This document shows, piece after piece, positions 21,101 to 32,734 of a DNA stretch of 44,733 bases. The stretch lies in the NCBI RefSeq assembly GCF_001039355.2, contig NW_019773517.1, positions 48,669 through 93,401 on the forward strand, read 5' to 3'. The translations under genes were made by a program, and so were the position numbers. Position 1 is the first letter of the stretch. The number at the start of each line of letters is the position of its first letter. Source of the DNA: Lingula anatina (Eukaryota; Brachiopoda; Lingulata; Lingulida; Lingulidae). The notes below the pieces were generated by a model. That model worked only from the letters and a program-made list of their open reading frames with translations. It made no database searches and was not told where the DNA came from.

Positions 21101-24100
21101 AGACAAGATTTATCCTACCTGGTGAAGGTTTCATAATCAAAGAGGGTCTGTTTCACAAAACATTTCAGATCAGTTTTTGGGCTAGAATCGTAGCCCACTA
21201 AGAATATTGATTTAAATCAGTTACAGTATGTTTCTGATGTGTGGGACGATAAAAAGATCAGAGCTGCACCATGTGGTGAACTTCTGAATCACAGGGTCCA
21301 CAGAGATGGTATTTACAAAATCCAGAAAATATCTAAAAGATCACCTCATTTTATCTCTGTTCTTCTACCTAAGCTTTTGAGAAAATTGTCATTTTATTGG
21401 CTGAAATTTTATTCTCATTGATCATGTACAATAGCCCATTTAAGAATGTTTAGTGCATTTAATGTGAAGCAGCCATGTATTGTNATTTTAGAGTAAGCTT
21501 GACCAATATTGACCATAGACCAGAAACAATCACTGTGTAAGGAAATGGGTTCCAGAATCGATTCCAGTCATTTATTCAAAGTGTGCAGGAAGTACTCGGA
21601 GTGTTAATCAGCAAGAAAAGTCATTCAAAGGGAAAATGGTCAAGAACTGTATTGCCAATAACCATTGGGCCGTGTTATTTCTCTGCTATGATTTGTTCTT
21701 CCAGATATTTTAGAAAAGCCGAGTTCTATGGCCTAGCGTGCTTTGAGAATATGCCAGTGGAGAGCCAGATAGAGAGGGGTGCCAGAATGAAGTCTGTGGG
21801 AATCCTCTCAACCTCATACACACTTTTATATAGACACATGCAATTACTGGAAACCCAAGTCAGGTGCGTTTTTTTTTTTTCTTCTCCTCCCCCTCTCCCC
21901 CATGCACACATATGTGCATGCATATATGTACGCATGCACGGAAACACACAAACATAAGCACACATTGTACAGACACTTGTACACATGAATTCCTACACTG
22001 AAAGGCACAAACTACTTTTACTTTCACACGGGCAGATATGCATGTTTACATGCCTGCACACACGCCCAAACATATGGACAGCACGACAGTGTTGTGTTTT
22101 CACTGATCTTTTATTCTCATGTGTCTAGACACCAGTTGGAGACCCCAGGCAGGTACTCCCAGTTAGAGGCATTCTACGAAGACAAGAAAGCAGTGCTGCC
22201 ACCCAGTGGTAGCGCGGGGAGCTTACGAAACTTAACATCGACTCCAGCATCAACACCTAGTAGTGACATACTGCCAGAACTCAAAGTAAGCTATTATTAA
22301 AGAAGAAAGTAGACTTCAATGATGACATATGCTCTTCATGGTAAAGATGGTAAAAGTAAATCTTTTCTAAAACTTCAAAGACGTCATGCTGATTAAAAAA
22401 AACTCATGCCTCATAGAAAAAAGTTAGGACTCTTTAGAAAGAAAGTTTTTTTTCACTTTTTTTGAAGCTATTAAATAAGCATGCCGATAATCTTGGTGCC
22501 CACAAAAAAGTTGCTAGAACTGCATCTCTGTGTTAACAGTGGCTTTTATTGAATATTTTGATCGATCATCAAACATTTAAAGAGCAGTGGCATTTCTGAG
22601 GCATAAAAATGAATACGATGATAATTTTCTAGTTATTTAATACAGTCATTTTTTGCACATTTTCATACCTTTAGGGTTTAATGAGAAAAAGCATGGGTTA
22701 TCAACACTATATTGGCATCACTGGTGTTTAGCATGCTCTTCTGTTACTGCAATACATATTGGACTGGGCTGCAATCTACACTTGTACCAGTAACTGGCAC
22801 TTCTAAAGAATAATTATCAGTAAGATTGTACATGGTGAATATAAAGTTCTTGACTCAAGAATAAGCTTTCTACAGCCTGATACATACATCAAGTTACAAA
22901 GATTCACTGCTTCGGTTGAAGAAAAAAGATCACATTTGTACTTCATTTTGAATTGGTATGTGTTTGATAGAAGATTTGATTTCCTAGGTGAATGGAGGTG
23001 AATAGAGTTTAATACAGTAATGTCTTTTCAATGGGCAAAATTATCAAACTTTCAGACACATAATTTTATATTCACAAAAATTATATTTCTACATGCCATT
23101 TGTGTTTTAACTGCATACAGTAGAACTGTAGAGTAGCCTGCTTTTAAATTTTGTTGCTACCACTCAATAGGAATTTCATAATTTTAAGAAATTATGACTT
23201 TAAAAATACAGATACTGTGAAATTCACAATTTTACCCCATTGACAAGATTGAGTTATTACTGTTTATGTCCCTCCCCATGGATCTATGGACTATTCCTAT
23301 CCAAAACACTTTCCCCATCCCTAGACAGGAGATCATTCATGTATTCAACACATAAGTTGCCTGTTGTCTATGACACTGTTATAACCACCCTGAGTTTCAT
23401 TCTTATTTTAGCTCTGTTAAGCCCCTGTCACATTTTTTCGGAATCAGCAGGAATCAAGCAGAACCAGCCGGAATGACTAAATTAAAAAATTCGTACTACA
23501 TTCAGGAAGAAATTTCAAATTGACCTAAATTCTTGTAAGAATGCCGTTGGAATACTCATAATGCGCTTGAATCCGCTTTTCGGCTGTATTATCTCTCAAA
23601 TGCAGCCCGAATATAGTTGGAAAACTAGGAATATCAATTATGCTGTCAGAATGTAGTCAGAATATTTAGAATACACTTTGAATGCTTTACGAGTGTAGTT
23701 CGATTGCTGGCTGAAATAGGATCGAGATGCATTCTGGAGCATTGTAGCAGGATTTGAAGTGTCTTGCCATTTCGGTTCTCCCTCGAATGTGATCAGAATG
23801 TTTTGAATGGTGTCAGATCGCAATACTATTCCAATGTTATTTGATAATTTTCCACTTGGAATGCACTTCGAAAGTTTTTAACATGAGCAAAACATCTGGG
23901 CCGGCCTGGTGAAGTTCTCAATGCCCAGAAACTCTGGGTAATCACAGTTCTTGTTGCCACGGAGATAATTACAGTACTAGTGCTTGTTGTCATGAGGAAA
24001 AATTAGTGGTATTCACCATTTCTTGGTTGAAGGTATCTCATGTATTAACACTTAACAACCTTCAGTTGCCCATTCAGTATATGCCATCAGAACCGCCCTG

Positions 24101-24960
24101 AGTTTCAGAGTCTAGCTGGTAGTTTGCCTCTCTTACCAGCATATATATTGGGTAGAGGCAGTTGCTCTAAGTACTCTGAAACTCAGGGTTTTCACAGTAC
24201 GTTTCCAGGAGGAAGTGCCTCTTTGTGATAAGAATCAGCTCAAATACATTTTATTTCCAGTCATTGTTCTGCTCCATAAATAGACCTTTGATGACGGAGG
24301 AACTTAACCGTTATGGTTTCTGGTGCTAGGCAACAGATTGCTTCTGTGTAATAGAGTTGAAATCAAATTCTGTTGGGATTAGGTGGTAGTAATGATCATT
24401 TAGCAGATATAGGGACTGAATCTATTCTGATTCTGTTTAAGTACTTACTGGTGTACTGCTGTTTGAAGTTGCGGTTTTTAAGAATGGCTCTTGCATTGGT
24501 GATCCAGCATCTTTTCCTGACATATATTGTTACATTTTTTATTATTTTTAAGTATCCCATTGTTTTAGTCACTAGAAATTATTTATAGATGATAATTTTT
24601 CAACTGTTTTGGACAGGATATACCTTGAAAAATTGTAGAAATTTCTAGGAAAATTGTTTCTGTTATATTGCTATATAAAGGTCCAATTCACATTCTATTT
24701 CTTTGATAGAAAAAAAAAGCATTTAGAGAGTGTCGATTTCTGCCAAGACATAATTAACTAATAATTAACCATTAATTTCTTTCATGACCCATCTTAACAG
24801 TTAATAAAAATTTCTTTTTGGATAATGTTGCTAACAGACAAACTTACAAACCAAATAAGTTACAGAACCAAAAACATAACCTCCTAGATGAAGGTAACAA
24901 CAGATCAACACACCTTGAAAAATATATTTATTTTTGCATCCCTATTCTGTGGTATGGCCA

Positions 24961-25016
<56 letters not shown>

Positions 25017-28000
25017 GATTAACACGTCTTGAAAAATATCATTTTTGCATCCTTGCACTGTGGTATGGACAGAACCACTACTAAGCCAGAGTACACTTCA
25101 TTCTTACCTTCCATTACTTATAGCTAGTGCCAACCAGATACCAGGAACATTTATTCATATTCTTAATTGAGTTGGTGACATGTAATCAATATTTATCAAC
25201 CCCAGAGGCCTTTTGTTGTATTTTCTTGGGGCGTTATTGTATATAGAAGTGATGAATGAGGCACAAAACCTTAGAAATGCTACTCATATCAATATAGTTC
25301 GTAATATTAAAGAATTGCATATTATACTATTGTGATAAGGAAACTTATGAACATTGGTAGTTGTGCTGTACTCTCTGGTTGAGAATTGATTTTCCAAGAA
25401 CTATACAGTTAGGGCCAATTTCAATTGAAAGATTAAAAACTTAGACCAAAATTTAAGTCTACTTTGATCTAAGGTAAAGCAGTAGCAGTTGAGTTAAATG
25501 CAATCTTGTAGCCATTTAAAATAATAAAGACAAATAGTTATTATGTCTCCTTGAACTAAACTGACTTAAATAATAAGACGTGTCTCTTAAAAGAATAGAA
25601 CAAACTCAAGTACAATGTTCTAAATTTGGCTGATGACGGTTGCATTTATTGAAGGTCCCATTAATAAAAAGAAATGAAGCAGATTAATGATAAACATTGA
25701 ATAGTGTTGATTATGATATTAATGTAATGTTTACGCCTGAAATATCTACATTTAAAATTATAATTTCCAAAGAAATAGTGCACACATTTCAATCTGTGGG
25801 GTTGCAAAGATAGTTACTGATATACTTAGTGGACTAAACTGCATATGTAATTATCCTTAATAGAAATACATCAATAATTTTGGACTAAAAATAAAGACCA
25901 GGTTTCAGCTTAATTTCTTTTTCTAATGATATTTAATAAAACTGGGCCCTTCTTATACATTACAGTTAGTTTTACAGTTACCTACACTGTACAATACACA
26001 TTCTGTTTTCTTCATTGTTTGATATCAAAACCATCCTGACAGAGCTTAAAGGGATAATAACTCTTCGTATGAGATTTATATTTCACAATAAAAACCTTGT
26101 GAATAACTCATAGAAATAAAATATATTCTGTTTTACCACAAAAACAGCAGTTACAGCTATTATTCTGATATCTGAGCTTGTCTTTAGACCACGTGACCTC
26201 CATTGATGGCTATACTCTGTTAAAATCTCTTAAGTGATTTTAACAAAAAACCAAACTTTTTAGAAAAAAACCAGGGACTAACTTTGAATGTGAGAATGGA
26301 TTCATTTACCATTGGTAAGTATGGGAAAATTGTTGTTTACTCCAGGAAAATTCATTTTTTGGCTGAAACGAAGAGTTATTATCCCTTTAATGGAAACCTT
26401 GAAGTGGAAACTCAACCTATATTATCAGCATGGCCCTGCTGTCTTCAGTTTATCTCTGAAACTTAGGTTAATCAGATTCGGTAGTAATCGTAATTATTAT
26501 TACATCTTCCAGATCACACATCCTGCCGGCTGCTTCTCACAGTTCATCAAGTTCTTTGGAGAACAAATCTTTGTTCTGTGGAAGTTTGCATTATTACAGA
26601 AACGAATCATTTTCTTCTCCCCGCCTCCTATAGGAGTTGTGTGTTATCGTGGTAAGTACACACATGGACTTTCATGCATACTGGCAAGTGTAGTGTTATA
26701 CCTCCTATTTAGTAATCTGTTGCCATCAGCTCTCAGCTGGCAAGGTAGAAGCCAGATTTTCTAAAAGAATAAAACTCTAAATGGAATTAGAATGTTTTTA
26801 CTACACTGAAGTATTAAAGAAGATCTGGTACATGTAAAATGGCATTTGATTTTATACAGAAGAATTCATTTCAGCTGTTTGTGGTTACTGAGTTATGAGA
26901 ATGATGAGCTTTGTAAAGATAATATTAATGGGGTTCTCATGGGAAAGCACTAAGTGCTGGTTTCAACACCATTACTCTCAGATGATGTTAGCATTTCACT
27001 AATTGGCAACGTAAAAGCTTTCTTGTCTGGGCTTTTAATATTATCTAATATAGATAGGATGAAAGAGAGAAAGAAGTACGTGTAGAAGAAAAACAGAAAA
27101 ATAATGGTATTTTTGTGGATTATTTCTTGCACAGGTTTTTTTGGGGTCAAATTTACAGATTTTAATATTTTTTAAAATATAATTTGTACTTTTTTTTAAT
27201 ATATTAAAATATATTTCATATATAATTTTTTCTAGTTTACTGTGCCTGCTGCCTAGCCAATCACAGCTCAGATTTAAGGATATCCAGTCACGAAGTGGAG
27301 CCCTATTTCTACATTAACGTCGCTGATATCGACAGTTTAGAATCAGAGGTCTCCTTTATTGCATGTAAGTGAAGTATTCAGCATGAGTAATTTGAGAATA
27401 ATTGAGTGTTTTGATGTTGTTTTGAAGTACAGTTCTGGGAAATTTATGTAGGTTTGATTTCCAGGAAGTTGATGAACAAGTTTTTTCCATTAAAGCCACT
27501 GTACAAATAACTTGTGCTTGATTAGGAGAGGAAGAAACTGTTTTGTGCTTTCAAATTAACTATGAGTTAGGTGAAGTTTGTTGGTAAGTTTCAGCTGAAA
27601 CCAAAAAAAAAAAAATCATTCTGAAATAATTCTTAAAGAAAAATGATAATTTGAGTTTTGAGATGATGAGCTATGCAGAGTATGTTGTATAGTATACTCT
27701 TAGTATTTGTGTGGTTGTCTTATAAACTCCTCCAATAAAGGAGGTTACTAGTATAAAGACATTTTCACCATCACTGCTTTGTCCATTGTTAGTGGACAAA
27801 ATATCTCAAAAGTGCTTCATAAATTTTGATGAAATTTCCAGGGTAGACATAAATTTCAGTGGGAAAGAAGTGATCATGGCATTTTCAGTTTAATTTCTTT
27901 TTAATTCCTCTCTTTTTTCCCAAGGTACCACAGAGAAGATATTTCAGAGTAAAACCCAGCTTTATGATGTCTATGTGGACAACCAGGATGTGACTACACA

Positions 28001-28915
28001 TGTTCCTGGACTGCAAGAACTGCTACGAGTTAGCCCTGCTGACAAAGATAAGATGGCAAAACTCAATAATCAGAGGTAAGGAATGATTTTCACATTTATA
28101 TGATTTGTGCATTTAAGGGTCTATGCCATAGTTAATCTTTTCAGTTCTTAGGTCTCATAATTAGACTACCTGCTAGAAAGCTACTTATTGTGTAAATATT
28201 AATCTTATATGTACAGTCATTGATATTTTTTCATAGTCTAAGATTTACCATGTTGCAGTAAAAAGTGTGCGTGTCGTGTGTGTTCATGTGTGTGATTGGA
28301 CCCACCTTCCCCTCTCCACCCCCTATTGCCAACAAGAAAAAACATTGCTTTTAAGACTGGTATTAAATAAGATTATTAAAAGTTCCATTTTCTTTCCCAG
28401 ATCAGCCCAATTATTCTTTGTAGAAGGACTCGGAGAACAAACAGCAATGGAGGAAGAGGAAGTGTTTACTCTGTATGTAAATTAATTCATCTGCTTAGTG
28501 TCAAGTTGTCTGCATTTAGATTTAACAACATACAAGACTAATGTTTTTTAAGATGGTCATATTTTATCATTGTCAAAGAAAAATAATGACAAATGTTTTG
28601 TAACTAGAACTAAAAATAATTGATTCAAAATTTTTGAAAAATAGTAAGACTTAAACATCTTGACAAGGTAAAACATTCAAACATTTTAAGAAATTACATT
28701 AAAAATCCAATTTCAGATTTTTCACAGAGCAAAACAACAGGATATTCCAGACATTGTTGGATGTTAGTGTATCAATGGACAGGACGTTGACTTCAGATCA
28801 TATGAGAAGTATGGGCCTGGATCCCATTGGGGACCGCCCCTTTCTTATGGAACTAGTGGAAATGTATGGCATTGACGTTGTTCTCATGATTGATAACCCT
28901 TGCTGTCCTAAATAG
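18171..28915 (+). CDS. DENND11: DENND11 (LCHN), DENN domain-containing protein, complete
   Basis: Nine plus-strand exons: 18171-18396, 18999-19098, 21705-21863, 22129-22285, 26513-26651, 27236-27364, 27925-28075, 28401-28472 and 28717-28915. They total 1,332 nt, encoding 443 aa plus TAG, with every junction GT-AG and in phase. Diagnostic stretches shared with vertebrate DENND11 are [98 protein letters not shown] and the C-terminus [15 protein letters not shown]. Length is close to the human 455 aa. The serine/threonine-rich stretch encoded by the end of exon 4 ([14 protein letters not shown]) is a probable disordered loop. DENN proteins usually act on Rab GTPases as exchange factors; the precise target of this member is not settled. 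The start is the first ATG in the open frame, near a CCGCGATC leader. A possible poly(A) signal lies at 29190-29195. Confidence 0.95.
19099..21704. other. DENND11 second intron
   Basis: A 2.6-kb AT-rich intron containing a single N at 21484, around which no duplication was found. The stretch from about 21146 starts GGTCTGTTTCACAAAAC, resembling dispersed short elements of the kind at 37449, but no clear second terminus was located. The frames at 20535 and 21239 are not supported. Confidence 0.55.
23418..23870. repeat. GAAT-phased low-complexity element
   Basis: After GCCCCTGTCACATTTTTTC, the sequence contains GAAT or a close variant at roughly 10-20 bp spacing (GGAATCAGCAGGAATC, CCGGAATGAC, TTGGAATACTC, TTGAATCC and so on) for about 450 bp. 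This looks like a degenerate tandem array or element interior; the second terminus was not found. Confidence 0.5.
24103..24190. repeat. Inverted repeat with 16-bp perfect arms
   Basis: CCCTGAGTTTCAGAGT near 24104-24119 is inverted near 24174-24189, with a spacer of about 54 bp. The shorter core CCCTGAGTTTCA also occurs near 23389, so this is part of a dispersed short repeat inside the DENND11 intron. Confidence 0.7.
24908..25077. repeat. AAT microsatellite flanked by diverged direct repeats
   Basis: An AAT run at 24962-25013 is bracketed by about 55-bp copies (24908-24965 and 25020-25077) sharing CTTGAAAAATAT, TTTTTGCATCC, CTGTGGTATGG and CAGAA. The arrangement points to duplication of a small unit that contained or seeded the AAT run. 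Confidence 0.75.
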
Positions 28916-31599
28916 AAATAAATAAGAGAATGTAGGTGGAAAGATTGAATTCGTTGGAATGAGAAGGACCCCATGCATATTGGAAATGTTGGCAGTAAGC
29001 ATTTTGACAAGTTTTTCATACTGCCATATGTGCTATTGCATCATGGAAGGACTTCCAATGGTTTTACATCGATGGCTACCATGAATGAGAGAAATTTTCT
29101 GGATGCAATATTTTAGAAAAATCTCTTCTATACTGGTACCAGTGCATCTACTTAAAATGTTTTTGAAAGCTGAGCTTTATGAAAGCAGAAATAAAAATAG
29201 GACACTTACAAGGCTTCAAACAACTTATCACTTGTCTTTTATTTATAATTTATACTGTGATAAATTCATAGAAATAGGGGGCCACATTAAAAAGTGGGCA
29301 ATTTTATGATTACTGTTCATGATAAGTCTTTGTGTTTGAAAAATCATTTAGAAGCCCAGGCTTGAGTTGAAGGATAAAAATTTGGATCAGAACTTGATAC
29401 ATTGTACACACAGAACATGTGTTTTTACTTTTTTCTCAAAAGAATTTTATTTATCTCATCAAATATAAGTATTTTGCAGCTAAAATGTATATATAAATTT
29501 TAGTTTATATTTTCAAACCGATATCAATTGAATTTTGTACATAGCACGAATATGTCAGCTACTTGATCTTTTAAAGTGATTAAGATTAAGTTTTAAGATC
29601 ATGACGAAAGAATTTTCCTTTCAAAATAAGAATTTCATTACAGCACTCAGTATGTTAAACATCACAATATAATGCTAAGAAATCAGGTAAAAACTATTCC
29701 TGTAGTGGGCATAATTTTCTACTGTGTATGTCCTAAAACAGACTAGTAGACACTTTGATCAGAAAAATGACCTAATAAGGATAATAATGTTCAAAACATT
29801 TAAACATAATTTAGTTTAAAAATGGGCACCAGAGGTCAGGCATGAATATTGATCAAAGTGATCGCATTTCATCCAAACAAAATTTAAAAGAAATATCTTT
29901 TGTAGTGATGCCTTTGATGCAATAATGTAAATGAAGATAAAAGGTAGTGTTGACATAAGTTTTGAAGAAAAAGCAATCAGATGCAAGTTAAATCTAAATT
30001 TAATGGAATAGTTTGAGATGGCAACTTGGTCTCTGATCTGCTGGGTATCGTGACCTCTACATTCAAAGAGGACCTTTTCTTTAGATATCCACAGATGTTT
30101 CTCTGACTATTTTATGTACATTTCTATACCATGTGAGTTTTTGTGAAAAAGAAAATCACCAATCTGGCCTCTGGTAGAATCTGAATAGATCTATATCTTG
30201 GGAAAGATTAGATTGTTTGATAAGTTATGAAACAAATTACATGTATCTGAAAATATCTATGGCTGGATTCTGTTTCTATCAGAATCTAATAATTTTGAAT
30301 AAATACCTTTATTATAACTGTGATTCTTCAATGATTCATTAAATTGGAATTAAGTAAAGTCCAGTTTTAATTTGTTCAATGCAATAAAAAATACTGAAAA
30401 TATGCACAAGGATTAGATTGAAAACAGGGGGAGGGGGGTACTTATGCCGGAGTTTCAGCAGGGAATTATATCGGATATAATTCCCTGGTTTCAGCGGTCT
30501 TTGAAAACTGGCCCTTCTCTGCTAACAGCATACCTGTGTTGTTTCTTGTAAATTTAACAATGTAACTGACTGAGCCAAACTGATGATAAATAGGTGAGCT
30601 TCCAGAGACCATTGAAATCAAGGCAGTATATGTATACTTCCTTGATTCCAGGATGAGGATATACAGATTGATTTGATGCACTTGGGGGAGGGGAGGCATT
30701 TTAAATCGCACAGTCAGTCCACTGCATGGTCATCTAGTCCACTCTGATGGGACAGCGAAACTGCCCCTAAAAATAAATGGAATTGTCCTACCAACACCCC
30801 ACAAATTGAATGGGCTTGCCCCACCTGTAAGGCTTGCCCTATATTCACTGTCATACCAATGCAGTCACACATATTACACTTATGTCAAAACAATAAAGCA
30901 AAGAAATTTAGATGTGTCATTTATGGCCTTAAAATAAATCAGACAAAATCAATTTGTTTAAGATTGATACAGATCATTTTACCATTTGTTCATAAAGGTC
31001 TTTAAAAAATCATAAAAATGCAATCATCTCCATGCTCTTCTGAGGTTATTGGTTTAGACATACAAAGTCTGTTGTCATGTTTATGCAATGATATGGCTCA
31101 TTCTGCGTATGGAGATACTAGCATACAGTAGCAGTCACCACTACATTTGCTTTTTGGGAAATATTTGAATTCCCATTGTAGTTTATCCTCCAAAAATATT
31201 TACCTTATGTTGCTCAGTAGAAAATTTGGAAAAGGGTTACTTCCATTAATCTTAAACAAAATTAAATATAATTTTGATATAAATATTTCATAAACAACCG
31301 TAAAGTCATAATCCCATGTTTATAGGGCATGTAATTAAAACATTGCATGGAAATTACACAAAGGAAATAATATATTAGAATAGCCAGAGCTACTGGTCAA
31401 CCTATTTGGAATAACTGAACCCTTAAAGTGGGATTTGGCACTTTCATCTCATTTTCGTGTGCAAATAAATTAAATAAAGTAAGTGAAAGTTAAACAGAAT
31501 ATGAATAAAAGACGATGAGCACAGTGACAGTTATCAAATTTCCTCAATAACTCACTGATGTTGTTTTATCCTCAAAGCGAGGCTGGGGATTCCCTTCCG
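28916..31599. other. DENND11 3' UTR and intergenic spacer
   Basis: AT-rich sequence with several AATAAA sites (28917, 29190 and about 30383); the true cleavage site cannot be chosen from sequence alone. It contains a perfect 29-nt hairpin at 30459-30487. The frames at 29085-29309 and 30466-30711 have no recognisable family and low-complexity content. No gene is supported. Confidence 0.6.
30459..30487. repeat. Perfect palindrome (14-bp arms, 1-nt centre)
   Basis: CAGGGAATTATATC, G, then the exact reverse complement. It is flanked by a direct TTTCAG on both sides. It lies between DENND11 and the DIPK1 gene. Confidence 0.9.
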
Positions 31600-31719
31600 T
31601 GACCTATTTCTGTCAATTTCCAATTCAGGCAGGTGGTTTTCCAAAGATGGCGGACTAAGTGATGTTACAGATCAGATGATTTTTTAATATTATAAACAAT
31701 GCTTTCGCTGTGGCATGCG
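31600..31719 (+). promoter_or_regulatory. Probable DIPK1 promoter and non-coding first exon
   Basis: AAGATGGCGG at 31644-31653 is the classical YY1 promoter-proximal motif. It is followed by a GTAGGT donor right after 31719. A matching acceptor lies at 32690-32691 (CCCATCAG), giving a second exon that carries 43 nt of leader and the ATG at 32735. The ATG inside the YY1 motif would open a three-codon upstream reading frame (31647-31658). Inferred from motifs only. Confidence 0.5.
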
Positions 31720-32691
31720 GTAGGTATGACTCGGTTTGAACATGTTGTAAATGGCGATACTTTGACCTGGGGATGATGTTAGATTTTTAGTTAAAACTCG
31801 AAATAAATATTAAAATTGGACTTCGGCCTTTCAGTGTACAGTTACATGTACATGTACATGCTAACGGCACCCCTACCAAAGGCTTTACTGTGAAATTAAA
31901 AAAGCCAAAATCTGACATAAAAAATAAAGGAACTAACTTGTGTATAAATAGTTGCTTGAGATTGCACATTATTATTTTTACCTTACATTACATTTTTATA
32001 ACCTAAAACTGAATTAGACTTTTAGAGTTTAGAGTTACTACATGTAATTTAGTCCCTTCCATAATGGAAATGGACAAATGGATTTTTACTTGAGTTAGGT
32101 TTTGTGCAATAATGAACCTTTAGACCAATACCCACAGGGACTATCAGGAAATACCTCATGTACAGTCGACCTATCTTTGAAATACTGGTACAGCTGTACG
32201 GTATTGGTGATGTCTCTTATCTTAATCTCAAATATACTACATGGACACTATTGTTGATAGGTCACAGCTATTTACCCCAGTGTTCAATAACATTGATTTC
32301 CCATGTTTTCATATCTGGACACTGCTGGTATGTTGTAGGGTTAGAATAGAATATGTGTGATGGGTGGCTGGAGTATGTGCTCTCTCACACTATAAAGTGA
32401 AGGGGAGTATTAACAGTATTCAGCAAGATGAGCCTAATTACCAATTTGTGTTTCAGTGGTACCAGCAACTTTAACAAATTGTAGACATTTTTCTCTTTTT
32501 TTTTTTCTGCTTCTAAATTGGTGAAAAACCTTTGAAAATGCAAGCTCTAAGTGCAGTACTGTGCTAGTACCAGTACATGTATATGACTTGTATGAAGGTA
32601 TTAATATTACATGTGGCTTGCCAAGTAGAAGTTGCTAATTAATACTATGATAACAGCTTATAGCAACAATTCTTTTTTTTTATCCCATCAG
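31720..32691. other. Probable leader intron of the DIPK1 gene
   Basis: About 1 kb of AT-rich sequence with TACATG repeats near 31845-31860 and a long poly-T acceptor tract just before 32691. No coding feature was recognised; the frame at 32158-32349 is not supported. Confidence 0.45.
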
Positions 32692-32734
32692 CAGCTTTTA
32701 GAGGTGATAGTGAAGATGTGACTGCTCTATAACC

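Larger units (their letters stand above)
22286..26512. other. DENND11 fourth intron, repeat-bearing
   Basis: A 4.2-kb intron, the longest of the gene. It holds the GAAT-phased repeat (23418-23870), an inverted repeat (24103-24190) and an AAT microsatellite flanked by direct repeats (24908-25077). No additional DENND11 exon is needed: the protein aligns across this junction as PELK-ITHPAG. Confidence 0.7.

Noticed and set aside
24962-25013. Possible CRISPR-like or other regular array
   Set aside because: These are plain trinucleotide repeats without spacers in a eukaryotic intron.
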